This document shows positions 46,792-55,845 of a stretch of DNA of 64,000 nt, one piece after another. A model generated the notes under the pieces. The model was not told where the DNA came from. It did no database searches and worked only from the letters and a program-made list of their open reading frames with translations. The position numbers were made by a program, and so were the translations under genes. Positions within the stretch are counted from its first letter, which is position 1; every line of letters begins with the position of its first letter. Origin of the DNA: an uncultured Kineothrix sp. (GTDB lineage Bacteria > Bacillota > Clostridia > Lachnospirales > Lachnospiraceae); contig CAJUSR010000012.1 in NCBI GenBank assembly GCA_910588855.1, positions 46,570-110,569 on the forward strand, written 5' to 3'.

Positions 46792-48336
46792 ATGAGCAAG
46801 AAACCAACAGTGTTAATGATTCTTGACGGCTATGGGCTGAATGAGAGAAAAGACGGCAATGCGGTAGTAGAAGCGAATACTCCCGTAATGGACGGCTTGA
46901 TGAAGGAATATCCGTTTGTAAAAGGAAATGCCAGCGGAATGGCAGTCGGGCTGCCGGAAGGGCAGATGGGTAATTCCGAAGTCGGGCATTTGAATATGGG
47001 CGCCGGACGTATCGTATATCAGGAATTGACAAGGATTACCAAAGAGATTCAGGATGGCACTTTCTTTGAAAATCCGGCATTGATGGATGCGGTAAATAAC
47101 TGCAAGGCCAATGATTCCGCCCTGCATATGTTCGGGCTGGTTTCCGATGGAGGCGTACACAGCCATAATACGCATATTTACGGGATTTTGGAGCTGGCAA
47201 AAAGAAACGGGCTTTCCAAAGTGTATGTCCATTGTTTCTTAGACGGCAGGGATACTCCGCCGGAAAGCGGCAAAGGCTTTGTAGAAGAACTGGAAGATAA
47301 GATGAAAGAAATCGGCGTAGGGGAAGTGGCGTCTGTGATGGGCCGTTACTATGCTATGGACAGGGACAACAATTACGACAGGGTAAAACTGGCGTATGAT
47401 GCCCTTACCAAAGGGGAAGGGCTGACTGCAGCAGGAGGCCCGGCAGCCATTGCAGAGTCTTATGAAAGAGGGGAAACGGATGAATTTGTAAAACCGACCG
47501 TTGTAGTAAAAGACGGCGCTCCGGTAGCAACCATAAAAGACAAAGATTCCGTGGTTTTCTTTAACTTCCGGCCGGACAGGGCAAGGGAAATTACGAGATG
47601 TTTCTGCAATGATGAATTTACTGCTTTCGACAGAGGAGAACGGTTGGATTTGACTTATGTATGCTTTTCCGATTACGATCCCACTATACCTAACAAAGAA
47701 GTGGCATTCCACAAAATTTCGGTGGAAAATACCTTTGGGGAATGGCTTGCAGCGAACCATATGACGCAGGCAAGGATTGCGGAAACGGAAAAATATGCCC
47801 ACGTTACTTTCTTCTTCAACGGCGGTGTGGAAGAACCCAACGAAGGGGAAGACAGAATCCTTGTTAATTCCCCCAAAGACGTAGCTACGTATGACTTGAA
47901 ACCACAGATGAGCGCTTATGAAGTATGCGATAAACTGGTGAATGCTATCAAATCCGGCAAATACGATGTGATTATCATTAATTTTGCCAACCCGGATATG
48001 GTGGGTCATACCGGTGTAGAAGCGGCTGCCATCAAAGCAGTGGAAGCGGTAGACGAATGTGTAGGAAAAGCGGTGGATGCTATCAAAGAAGTAGATGGCA
48101 CCATGTTCATTTGCGCGGATCACGGGAATGCGGAACAGCTTGTGGATTATGAAACCGGGGAACCTTTTACCGCCCATACCACAAACCCTGTACCTTTTAT
48201 CCTTGTTAATTACGACAAAGCTTATACCTTAAGGGAAGGCGGATGTCTGGCGGACATCATCCCTACCATGATTGAAATCATGGGAATGGAGCAGCCCAAA
48301 GAAATGACAGGGAAATCTTTGCTCTTAAAAAAATAA
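46792..48336 (+). CDS. gpmI: 2,3-bisphosphoglycerate-independent phosphoglycerate mutase
   Basis: A 514-residue Mn-dependent enzyme interconverting 3- and 2-phosphoglycerate in glycolysis. It keeps LMILDGYGLNE (metal Asp), the serine nucleophile in MGNSEVGHLNMGAGR, FFNFRPDRAREITR, and CADHGNAEQL. Length and ends are standard. eno, the next glycolytic step, lies 4.3 kb downstream behind the ytr-like operon. A clear terminator follows. Confidence 0.98.
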   Translation: MSKKPTVLMILDGYGLNERKDGNAVVEANTPVMDGLMKEYPFVKGNASGMAVGLPEGQMGNSEVGHLNMGAGRIVYQELTRITKEIQDGTFFENPALMDAVNNCKANDSALHMFGLVSDGGVHSHNTHIYGILELAKRNGLSKVYVHCFLDGRDTPPESGKGFVEELEDKMKEIGVGEVASVMGRYYAMDRDNNYDRVKLAYDALTKGEGLTAAGGPAAIAESYERGETDEFVKPTVVVKDGAPVATIKDKDSVVFFNFRPDRAREITRCFCNDEFTAFDRGERLDLTYVCFSDYDPTIPNKEVAFHKISVENTFGEWLAANHMTQARIAETEKYAHVTFFFNGGVEEPNEGEDRILVNSPKDVATYDLKPQMSAYEVCDKLVNAIKSGKYDVIIINFANPDMVGHTGVEAAAIKAVEAVDECVGKAVDAIKEVDGTMFICADHGNAEQLVDYETGEPFTAHTTNPVPFILVNYDKAYTLREGGCLADIIPTMIEIMGMEQPKEMTGKSLLLKK

Positions 48337-48403
48337 ATGAACCGGAACAATCCGGGAGAATAAGGCTCTGCCGGCGGACGGCAGCATCTGACAGATAGCA
48401 TAT

Positions 48404-48451
48404 AAAAACATGCGGGAATGTAATTATAAAATCCATCCCCGCATGTTTTTT
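48404..48451 (+). terminator. Terminator after gpmI
   Basis: AAAAACATGCGGG and CCCGCATGTTTTTT with a 20-base loop and T run. Confidence 0.88.
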
Positions 48452-48552
48452 GCTTTCTTTTATATAGTCCAATAATGTTCCCGGTCCCTTAAAAAATTTA
48501 CCCCGGCGGACAATTCTTGCTGGGTTTTCACAACGCTGCGGCGCATTTTCCT

Positions 48553-48790
48553 ATTAGGATTCAGGTGTCGAAAGGTCTGTCCGGTAGCATCGCTTGGCAT
48601 ATGGCACAAAAATATTGTGCAAGTGGCTTTTGTACGATGGAGAGGAGATTCAAAAATTGTGGAAACCAATGTTGAACACGATTTTGCCTTAAGAGGCTCA
48701 TCGGAATGCTCCGTACAATAGAACGCGCACAAATTTTTTGTGCCATATGCCAAGCGATGCTACCGGGCAGACCTTTCGACACCCAAATCT
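48553..48790. repeat. ~240 bp palindromic MITE-like element, copy 2
   Basis: Terminal inverted repeats of about 65 bases are nearly perfect: GGTGTCGAAAGGTCTG, CCGGTAGCATCGCTTGG, CATATGGCACAAAAA on the left and their reverse complements on the right. The core matches copy 1 (37319) in reverse orientation. It directly abuts repeat copy C at 48796. Confidence 0.9.
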
Positions 48791-48795
48791 TATTC

Positions 48796-48894
48796 AATCA
48801 AAGACCCCGCTGCAAGCAACGGGGTATCAAACTTGCAGCGCTGCAGAGCAGCGGGATATTTGAACCTCACGGCAGTCTTGCTCGCGGGAATAAA
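48796..48894 (+). repeat. GC-rich interspersed repeat, copy C (internally deleted)
   Basis: Same ends as copies A and B, but about 30 bases between GGCAGTC and TTGCTCGCGGG are missing. It ends six bases before the -35 box of the gntR promoter. Confidence 0.85.
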
Positions 48895-48900
48895 AAATAA

Positions 48901-48929
48901 TTGACAACTGATTCCGGTTATTGTATATT
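48901..48929 (+). promoter_or_regulatory. Promoter of the ytr-like operon
   Basis: Perfect TTGACA, 17-base spacer, TATATT. Confidence 0.8.
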
Positions 48930-48949
48930 AAGTGTAATATTTGTGATAG

Positions 48950-48965
48950 TACAGTATAAACTGTA
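48950..48965 (+). promoter_or_regulatory. Operator candidate for the GntR regulator
   Basis: TACAGT-ATAA-ACTGTA, a perfect palindrome 20 bases after the -10 box and 25 before the gntR start codon; the position fits autorepression. Confidence 0.55.
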
Positions 48966-48990
48966 TGGGGGAAAGAAGGAAGGAGAGCGT

Positions 48991-49350
48991 ATGATAATTC
49001 TGGATTATAAGGATACCAGACCTATTTATGAGCAGATTGTAGAGAAGTTCAAAATGCTTATATTAAAAGGAGTCCTGCAGAAGGATGAGCAGATGCCATC
49101 GGTGAGAAGCCTTGCGGTGGAACTTTCCATCAATCCCAATACGATTCAAAAGGCGTATGCGGAGTTGGAACGGCAAGGGTATCTATACGTTGTAAAAGGC
49201 AGAGGGAACTTTATTTCTGACAATAAAAGCCTTTTAAACGAAAGAAAAGAGGAATTGAAGAACCGGGTGGTTTTTATTTACCGGGAAGGCTTGGAGCTGG
49301 GCATGACAAAAAGGGATTTTATGGAGTTGCTTCAAGGGATGGAAGAGTAG
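48991..49350 (+). CDS. YtrA-subfamily GntR transcriptional regulator
   Basis: A 119-residue regulator with a winged-helix domain (RPIYEQIVEKFKMLILKG, MPSVRSLAVELSINPNTIQKAYAELERQGYL, VVKGRGNFI) and a short helical tail, the size of the YtrA subgroup, which controls ABC transporter operons. AGGAGAG precedes the ATG. It is first in the operon with an ABC ATPase and a permease; the palindrome upstream is the likely target. YtrA-type operons in Firmicutes answer to cell-wall antibiotics; the inducer here is not known. Confidence 0.93.
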   Translation: MIILDYKDTRPIYEQIVEKFKMLILKGVLQKDEQMPSVRSLAVELSINPNTIQKAYAELERQGYLYVVKGRGNFISDNKSLLNERKEELKNRVVFIYREGLELGMTKRDFMELLQGMEE

Positions 49351-49399
49351 GCAAAGAAGTTTAAGCTTATATAGATTATAGAAAGGGATGAGTGTCGGG

Positions 49400-50305
49400 A
49401 TGATTGAGATAACAAATATCAGCAAATCATTTGGGGATATATTGGCGGTTGACCGGGTGAGCGTACAAATGAAAGAGGATACGGTGTTTGGCCTTATCGG
49501 AACCAATGGCGCCGGAAAAAGTACGGTATTGCGGATGGTTGCCGGTGTGTTGAAAGCGGATGAAGGGAGTATTGAGGTAGACGGGATTCCTGTTTTCGAT
49601 TGTGTGGAGGCAAAGAAAAAAATATTTTTCATAGCGGATGAACCGTATTTTTTTGCCAACTCTAATGCATCGGAAATGGAAAAATATTTTTCTTCCGTAT
49701 ATGAGGATTTTAATAGAGAGCGTTTTTATGCATATTTGGAAGGGTTTGGGTTGGAGAAGAAGAGGAAAATCAATACATTTTCCAAAGGAATGAAAAAACA
49801 GTTAGCTCTTATATGCGGTATTTGTTCCGGAACAAGGTACCTGCTATGTGATGAAACATTTGACGGTCTCGATCCGGTGATGCGCCAGGGGATAAAAAGC
49901 ATTTTTGCAAAAGAGATGGAGAGCCGCGGCCTTACACCGATTATTGCCTCCCATAATCTTAGGGAGCTGGAGGATATCTGCGACCATGTGGGACTTCTGC
50001 ATAAAGGAGGTGTCCTGTTATCCAAGGATTTAGAAGATATGAAATGCAATATCCAGAAAGTGCAGTGTGTATTTGCATCGGAAGAAGATAAGAATAAAGC
50101 TATGCAAGGGCTGGATGTGGTGAAACAGGATGTGAGAGGGTCTTTGAATACACTTACGGTAAGAGGGGCAAGGGAGGAAATCCTCGGCCGCTTTGCGACA
50201 GTGGATACGGTGTTCTTTGAAGCATTGCCTCTTTCTTTGGAGGAGATATTTATCAGCGAAACGGAGGTGGCAGGTTATGATGTCAAAAAACTCATTTTTG
50301 GTTAG
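49400..50305 (+). CDS. ABC transporter ATP-binding protein
   Basis: Start at ATG 49400 (MIEITNISKSFGDILAVD) preferred over the one 12 bases earlier. A 301-residue ATPase with Walker A GTNGAGKST, signature TFSKGMKKQLALICG, Walker B YLLCDETFDGLDPVM and switch His in IIASHNLRELEDIC. The C-terminal ~80 residues are the helper domain of YtrB/BcrA-like exporters. It overlaps the permease start by 29 bases. Confidence 0.95.
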   Translation: MIEITNISKSFGDILAVDRVSVQMKEDTVFGLIGTNGAGKSTVLRMVAGVLKADEGSIEVDGIPVFDCVEAKKKIFFIADEPYFFANSNASEMEKYFSSVYEDFNRERFYAYLEGFGLEKKRKINTFSKGMKKQLALICGICSGTRYLLCDETFDGLDPVMRQGIKSIFAKEMESRGLTPIIASHNLRELEDICDHVGLLHKGGVLLSKDLEDMKCNIQKVQCVFASEEDKNKAMQGLDVVKQDVRGSLNTLTVRGAREEILGRFATVDTVFFEALPLSLEEIFISETEVAGYDVKKLIFG

Positions 50306-52403
50306 TATGAAAGAAAACAATAAACGCAGGATATGGCTTTGGATTATATCCGCATTATTTTGGTTCTTTTACTATCCGGTATATATGGCAATGGCGATGA
50401 GCCGGTGGCAGGAATATAACCGGCTGAATGGCCTAATGGGGGCGGCAGCCCAAGGGCGTTTGGAAGATGCCACATACGGATGGCTGAAGTTTAGCCAAGT
50501 GGCTACCATCTTGAGTATCATTATGATTGCTACTGTATGTGCAATCCAAGGATTTTCCTACTTATACAGCAGGAAAAAGGTGGATATGTACCATAGTGTT
50601 CCCGTAAAGAAATCACGTAGGTTTGCTGTGATTTCCATAAATGGTGTGTTGATATTCTTTATACCTTATGCCATAAACTTGTTTCTGGCAATGCTGGTTG
50701 CATGGATGAATGGAGGGATGAACGGGGATAATTTTACAGCGGCGATGCTGGCCATGTGTTTAAATCTTCTCCTTTTTATGGGGGTTTATGGCCTATCCTT
50801 AATTGCTGTGATGCTTACCGGGAATCTAATAGTTACCATATTGGCTGTGTTAGTTTTTCTTGCATACGAGCTGGTAGTGAAAGTGATTCTGGAAGAATAT
50901 AAAAGAAGTTTCTTTTCATATTATTCCATTTTTTCCGAAGATAGTACCGTTTACTCGTCGCCAGTGACATGGGTAGTCAAAGCAATGGAGGAGGTGGAAG
51001 AGGCAGGGGGCGCGTTTGGCGCAGTTTTATGCCCGTCCTTGTTCGTATCTTTGTTTTTAGCGGCTGTTTTTATCGGTATTGCCTATTTCTGCTATTTAAA
51101 AAGGCCGGCAGAGGCTGCAGGAAAAGCAATAGCTTTTGAGAAATCGAAAGCAATCATAAAGCTTTTCCTTACGGTACCTTTTAGCCTTGGAATATTTGAA
51201 ATTGTTGACAATATTGCGGGTTCCAATGATGGTTTAATCCTTTTTGGAATGGTTATGGCAGTCATTTTAAGCAATTGTTTGATCGAGGTAATTTATGAGG
51301 CGGATATAAAGGCAGCCTTCCGGAAAAAATATCAAATATTGGTATCGGGGGGATGTACAGCAGTGATTTTCTGTGTTTTTGCTTTTGACTTGATAGGATA
51401 TGATGCGTGGAGCCCGTCGCCGGATAAATTGGAATCGGCCTCTTTCCTGTTTTACGGTGCCAACCGTTGGAGCAACTACGTGAATGAAGATTTGACGTAC
51501 ATGGGAACGGAGGATTACGCCTTGTCCAAACAGGGGATAACGGACATTGAGGCAATCTGCCAGTTGTCCGAAAACAAAGCGGACGGGGAAGAAGAGGTTG
51601 TTTGGTTTGATGTGGCATACCGGATGAAAGGCGGAAAAGTAGTATGGAGAAATTTTGCAGTCGATGCACAGCAGAATGAGCTTTTGGATAGAATCATCGG
51701 TTCTGAAGAATTTAAAAGGGCAGCATACCAGCTTTATGACGATGACAGCTTTGAGTTTTTGAAAAAATGTAACGTGAAAGAGCTGGCATTCAATAACGGA
51801 TTCAGGATTGACAATTTACCGCCTGAGGATTTGGAAATGATTCGGGAAGCATGGAAAAAGGATATGCAGAGCTTATCCTATACAAATATGCGGGATGAAT
51901 TTTCTTGTGGAAAGATAACGGTAAATTTTAATACGGGGCAGAAATGGAGCGGATTCGAGTTGGATATCTATCCTTCTTTTACCAATGTCATTGAGGCGTT
52001 AAAAGAACGGGGGATAGATGCAGGGAAGGTTTTAGATACGGAATATATTGAAAGTATTACGGTATGCAATTTTCATTCGGAGGAACGGGATGTATTATAC
52101 CAACAAATGCTGGAAGAAAATGGATGGGATCAAGAAGCTGTGTCCTGGAGTGAAGCGGATGTATCGGTGACAAAAACCTTTTCAGAGAGGGAAAAGATAG
52201 AAGAATTGGCAGAGGCAATGTATCATACGGAGTTGACAACGGCATGGAAACTGCCGGATGCGTTGGACAGGGATTATTCCATAACAGTGCGGTATAAAGA
52301 CGGACAGGTGGATGATGCCGTATACAGGGGGTCGTCGAATAGTGTATATCTTATTGCGGATAAGGTTCCCTCCTGGCTGGAAAGTGAGACCGCATACAAA
52401 TGA
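50277..52403 (+). CDS. ABC-2-type permease with long extracytoplasmic/soluble C-terminal part
   Basis: Start at ATG 50277 or 50280 (MMSKNSFLVSMKENNKRR), after GGAGGTGG. About 708 residues. The first ~390 hold six to eight membrane helices, with FLMGVYGLSLIAVMLTGN-like hydrophobic segments. The last ~310 form an acidic, soluble region with Trp/Tyr-rich motifs, as in clostridial YtrC/D-like permeases. With the ATPase it probably exports or senses a membrane-active compound. No separate substrate-binding protein is present. Confidence 0.85.
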   Translation: MMSKNSFLVSMKENNKRRIWLWIISALFWFFYYPVYMAMAMSRWQEYNRLNGLMGAAAQGRLEDATYGWLKFSQVATILSIIMIATVCAIQGFSYLYSRKKVDMYHSVPVKKSRRFAVISINGVLIFFIPYAINLFLAMLVAWMNGGMNGDNFTAAMLAMCLNLLLFMGVYGLSLIAVMLTGNLIVTILAVLVFLAYELVVKVILEEYKRSFFSYYSIFSEDSTVYSSPVTWVVKAMEEVEEAGGAFGAVLCPSLFVSLFLAAVFIGIAYFCYLKRPAEAAGKAIAFEKSKAIIKLFLTVPFSLGIFEIVDNIAGSNDGLILFGMVMAVILSNCLIEVIYEADIKAAFRKKYQILVSGGCTAVIFCVFAFDLIGYDAWSPSPDKLESASFLFYGANRWSNYVNEDLTYMGTEDYALSKQGITDIEAICQLSENKADGEEEVVWFDVAYRMKGGKVVWRNFAVDAQQNELLDRIIGSEEFKRAAYQLYDDDSFEFLKKCNVKELAFNNGFRIDNLPPEDLEMIREAWKKDMQSLSYTNMRDEFSCGKITVNFNTGQKWSGFELDIYPSFTNVIEALKERGIDAGKVLDTEYIESITVCNFHSEERDVLYQQMLEENGWDQEAVSWSEADVSVTKTFSEREKIEELAEAMYHTELTTAWKLPDALDRDYSITVRYKDGQVDDAVYRGSSNSVYLIADKVPSWLESETAYK

Positions 52404-52591
52404 AGGGAAGATGGAACATTCCTATATTTTACAGGTTCCAGTATTATTATGCAGAAAACATGGAAGAATGATTTTTCTGAATAGGGAAATAAATATAGAG
52501 GAAAATAGTTGATATATGGTGCGGATTTAGTTTTGCACAAAAATCTGGATGCCGGCTTTGTCTTATGAAGCCGGCAGGAATGGAGGATGCT

Positions 52592-53896
52592 ATGAATCTA
52601 TATTTAAAAATTACAGATGTCCGCGGAAGAGAGGTTTTAGACTCCAGAGGGAATCCCACGGTAGAGGCGGAAGTAGTTGCAGAGGGGAGTATCGTAGGGC
52701 GTGCAGCGGTTCCTTCCGGTGCAAGCACGGGACGTTTTGAAGCGGTTGAGCTAAGGGACGGAGAAACAAGATATTACGGGCTGGGCGTTAAAAATGCGGT
52801 GAAAAATATAAACACAAAGCTAAAGGATGCCCTGATAGGAAAAAATGTTTTGGAGCAGGGGCTGATTGATCGGATATTGTTGGAGACGGACGGCACGGAT
52901 AACAAAGGGAATCTTGGAGCCAATGCCACTTTGGGCGTTTCAATGGCATGTGCCAGAGCTGCGGCGGAAGCTCTGGAAATGCCTCTCTACCGGTATCTGG
53001 GAGGGGTACATCCAAGGCTGCTTCCCGTACCCATGATGAATATTTTAAATGGTGGAAAGCATGCGGCCAATACGGTAGACTTCCAGGAATTTATGATTAT
53101 GCCGGTGCAAGCGGAAAGTTTCGCAGACGGTCTGCGGATTTGCGCGGAAATTTACCATAATTTGAAAAAAATATTGAATGACAGAGGTTTGTCTACAGGG
53201 GTAGGGGATGAGGGCGGTTTTGCCCCCGATTTGCCGGATGCGGCGGCTGTCCTTTCCCTGATAGTGGAAGCTATCGAAACAAGCAAATATATCCCGGGGC
53301 AGGATATTAAGATAGCTTTGGATGTAGCCAGCAGCGAACTTTATAACGAAAAAACAGGGATGTATCATTTCCCTGGGGAGAGCAGGCTGACAGGCAGCGA
53401 GGTAGTAAGGGATACGGCAGAAATGATTTCTTATTATGAAGAATTGATTGAAAAATTCCCGATTGTTTCCATTGAAGACGGTCTGGCCGAGGACGATTGG
53501 GATGGATGGAAAGAGATGACAAAACGGCTGGGCGGAAAAATACAGTTGGTGGGCGACGATTTGTTCGTCACCAATACGAAAAGGCTGGATGCAGGGATTA
53601 AATTGCAGGTTGCCAATGCTATTTTGGTAAAAGTGAACCAAATCGGTACGGTATCTGAAGCAATGGAAGCAATTGAAATGGCGCATAAAAACGCTTACCG
53701 TGCCGTGATTTCCCACCGGTCGGGGGAAACGGAAGATACCTTTATTGCAGATTTGGCAGTGGCGGTAAATGCCGGGCAGATAAAAACAGGCGCGCCTTGC
53801 CGGTCGGACCGGGTGGCGAAATATAACCAGTTGCTTCGGATTGAGGAAGAATTGGGCCAAGTGGGAGCCTATAAAGAGCCCTTTAATAAAATTTAA
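52592..53896 (+). CDS. eno: Enolase
   Basis: Start at ATG 52592 (MNLYLKITDVRGREVLDSRGNPTVE minus nothing) with GGAGG; the upstream frame includes a leader hairpin. The 434-residue enzyme converts 2-phosphoglycerate to phosphoenolpyruvate. AAVPSGASTG, the Mg ligands in ALDVASSE, SIEDGLAEDDW and GDDLFVTNTKRL, the lysine in ILVKVNQIGT and SHRSGETED are all in place. Just upstream, TGCCGGCTT and AAGCCGGCA form a 9-bp hairpin next to the RBS. Confidence 0.98.
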   Translation: MNLYLKITDVRGREVLDSRGNPTVEAEVVAEGSIVGRAAVPSGASTGRFEAVELRDGETRYYGLGVKNAVKNINTKLKDALIGKNVLEQGLIDRILLETDGTDNKGNLGANATLGVSMACARAAAEALEMPLYRYLGGVHPRLLPVPMMNILNGGKHAANTVDFQEFMIMPVQAESFADGLRICAEIYHNLKKILNDRGLSTGVGDEGGFAPDLPDAAAVLSLIVEAIETSKYIPGQDIKIALDVASSELYNEKTGMYHFPGESRLTGSEVVRDTAEMISYYEELIEKFPIVSIEDGLAEDDWDGWKEMTKRLGGKIQLVGDDLFVTNTKRLDAGIKLQVANAILVKVNQIGTVSEAMEAIEMAHKNAYRAVISHRSGETEDTFIADLAVAVNAGQIKTGAPCRSDRVAKYNQLLRIEEELGQVGAYKEPFNKI

Positions 53897-54211
53897 AGGA
53901 ATACCCTACTGTTTAAGGGAGTTGACCGCCGGGTCAACTGTAGGCAATAATGCCACAGCGTTGTGAAAAATTAACAAGAATTGCGCAACAATTCTTGGGG
54001 AGTTGGCCTAGCGGCCAACTCTTTTTACCTTATAGGAAAGTCCTTCGCCAGAAGGACGTAGATTGAGGAAGAACCGAAGGTTCTTCATGAAGTGTCGAAG
54101 ACCTTTTGACACCCGAATCCATATAGGAAAATTCTACGAATTTCCCATATGGTAAAAAGCAATTATCGCACTGCGGCGGAAGGGGAGTATGTCGCTGCCT
54201 GTTCATTTAAT
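53897..54211. other. Hairpin-rich intergenic region after eno
   Basis: No gene. It contains AGTTGACC/GGTCAACT, the eno terminator, GTCCTTC/GAAGGAC, GAAGAACC/GGTTCTTC and GTGTC/GACAC. The block TTTTTACCTTATAGGAAA at 54022 is mirrored by TTTCCCATATGGTAAAAA ending near 54158, so most of it is one palindromic element. A GGATTCGGGTGTCAAAAGG-like end (read on the minus strand near 54101-54120) ties it to the MITE family. Confidence 0.7.
54000..54026 (+). terminator. eno: Terminator after eno
   Basis: GAGTTGGCC-TAGC-GGCCAACTC with TTTTT: a perfect 9-bp stem. Confidence 0.9.
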
Positions 54212-54736
54212 TTATAATTCAATTTTATAAATATCCGCTGTTTCATTTTCAAAAGAAAAGCTCCGTTCATATACGCCACCGTTTTTTTGTATGGCTTTTA
54301 TTGATGCTGTATTTTCTTTTTCAACGGATAAATGAAGTTCTTTCATTTCTGCCTCTTTAGCTACTTGGAGGAGTTGATGCAACATTTCTGTTGCATATCC
54401 CTTTTTTCTTTCCGACGGGCGTACACTATATCCGCAATTGCCTAAATCCTTCAAAAATTCATTCAGTGTATGTCTTAAATCAATTATTCCGATTATCTTG
54501 TCATCCCTTTTTCTTACTGCAAAAAAGGTGTCTGTCACTACCCAGTTTTCGTTTACCGTTTTTGGATCGGTGTTCAGCGTTACAGAGGAGAGCCATTCCT
54601 CATAGCTTTCTGTCTTGTCAAAAAGCTCGCTTCCGTAGATAATTGTTTCTCCGTGCGAAAAATGCTCTTTGCGGTATTCGAATGCTTTTTCCTTTTGCTC
54701 TAAAGTTGGTCTTACCAAAACAATATCATTTTTCAT
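54212..54736 (-). CDS. GNAT-family N-acetyltransferase
   Basis: A 174-residue acetyltransferase with IIGIIDLRHTLNEFL, the acetyl-CoA loop SVRPSERKKGYATEMLHQLL and ENTASIKAIQKNGGVYE. The substrate may be a small molecule or an antibiotic; the family does not decide. Its RBS GGAGGAGG lies inside the end of the upstream tetR gene, which it overlaps by 11 bases, so the regulator probably controls it. Confidence 0.92.
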   Translation of the reverse strand: MKNDIVLVRPTLEQKEKAFEYRKEHFSHGETIIYGSELFDKTESYEEWLSSVTLNTDPKTVNENWVVTDTFFAVRKRDDKIIGIIDLRHTLNEFLKDLGNCGYSVRPSERKKGYATEMLHQLLQVAKEAEMKELHLSVEKENTASIKAIQKNGGVYERSFSFENETADIYKIEL

Positions 54737-55325
54737 AGGAAACCTCCTCCGGCAATAATAGCCTTTTTATTTCATTCATTATTTGAATGGGAATCTCATT
54801 ATCCATTTTCATCAGCCTGCTGTACATCCGTACTCCTTGGTATGCGAATATCGCTACATTGAAAACGGATTCCGGGTTTACAGGGTGAAATTCTTTCGTG
54901 CCTATTCCATAGTTGATAAGTTCTATCCATGTTGATTTTGAAATTTCATACTGCTTTTTTACGGAATTATCCTCTTTGGAGATTGATGGATTGCTATAAA
55001 ATTCGTAAATAGCAAGGCTAAGGGAAGTTTCAAAGTCAATCATTTCACTTGCATATTTTGAAAGAAGTTCCTCCAATATTGTAGTAGCCGGAATGTGCCG
55101 ATGGATTTTGGCAAGTACCTCTTTTCTTTGCCTATCGGAAAAGGAATTTACGATTTCCAGAAAAATCTGGCCGGTGCTTTCATAATGGCGATACAGCCCT
55201 CCACGGCTAAGTCCTGTGAGTTCGCAGATATCTTTCATAGTAACTTCTTTAAATCCCTTTTCCACAAACAGTTGACATGCCTTTTCCTTAATTCCCTGTT
55301 TTGTCTTTTCTCCTTTCAAACTCAT
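54726..55325 (-). CDS. TetR-family transcriptional regulator
   Basis: Start chosen at ATG 55325 (MSLKGEKTKQGIKEKACQLF) with AGAGGTGA upstream; a longer frame runs through the promoter. A 199-residue regulator with the usual helix-turn-helix (TMKDICELTGLSRGGLYRHYES, residues about 30-51) and a ligand-binding helical C terminus. It is coupled to the GNAT gene by an 11-base overlap. A palindrome overlapping its promoter indicates autoregulation. Confidence 0.92.
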   Translation of the reverse strand: MSLKGEKTKQGIKEKACQLFVEKGFKEVTMKDICELTGLSRGGLYRHYESTGQIFLEIVNSFSDRQRKEVLAKIHRHIPATTILEELLSKYASEMIDFETSLSLAIYEFYSNPSISKEDNSVKKQYEISKSTWIELINYGIGTKEFHPVNPESVFNVAIFAYQGVRMYSRLMKMDNEIPIQIMNEIKRLLLPEEVSYEK

Positions 55326-55354
55326 GTCATCACCTCTTTCTTTTTTGAAACACT

Positions 55355-55396
55355 TGTGTCGCTTTATATTATGCGTCACACATGTCGTTTTGTCAA
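55355..55396 (-). promoter_or_regulatory. tetR promoter with overlapping operator
   Basis: Minus strand: TTGACA (55396-55391), 17-base spacer, CATAAT (55373-55368). The inverted repeat TGTGTCGC / GCGTCACA (55355-55362 and 55373-55380, 7 of 8 matched) covers the -10 region, a fitting site for repression by the TetR dimer. Confidence 0.65.
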
Positions 55397-55491
55397 GAAA
55401 TAAAAACTCTTTCATAAATAAAAAAAGAATTATAAAAATGATTATGCATGATTGGGGCTCAAACAATATTTCCAATTAGGGAAAGAGGATT

Positions 55492-55640
55492 AACCGGCGG
55501 GTTGCCCAAAAGGCGGAAGCCTGCTATAATGTCTATTGACATTATAGCAGCGCCGGTTCGCGCCCGGTCCAAGGGAGGGCAAGTTCCGAAGCGAACCGTG
55601 TGCAACCGCCAGGAGGATCATGTCCGAAGGACATGATAGT
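55492..55640 (+). ncRNA. Candidate structured RNA or folded DNA element
   Basis: Non-coding and GC-rich, with several strong pairings: AACCGGCG with CGCCGGTT (55551), GCTATAATGTC with GACATTATAGC (11 bp, loop TATT), GGTTCGC (55555) with GCGAACC (55591), GGCGG..TTGC with GCAACCGCC near 55602, and ATCATGTCC with GGACATGAT. The first and third pairings share bases 55555-55558, so they exclude each other. No match to a family I know; the strand is assumed from the downstream gene. Confidence 0.45.
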
Positions 55641-55845
55641 AAAGTTTAATATCCCAAGGGATTCAGAGGGGCATCACGGATTTGGCTTTTGATGTTTTAA
55701 TTTGTAGATAACATTCGGGAATGAAAAAATTTATCAAAAATATCTATGATATCAAAAATATCTATGATATTTTAAATATTTAAAGATATGGTTTACCATT
55801 CAGATTGTGGTATGGAAGTAGCAAAGGTTTGCAGGAGGCGATAGG

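Noticed and set aside
52515..52592. Fourth copy of the pseudoknot leader before eno
   Set aside because: The RBS context (GCAGGAATGGAGG) is similar, but TGCCGGCTT/AAGCCGGCA form a simple hairpin and arms 1/3 are absent.
55540..55640. Group II intron domain V-VI remnant
   Set aside because: CCGTGTGC resembles part of a domain V, but the required complementary strand and AGC/GUU signature are missing.
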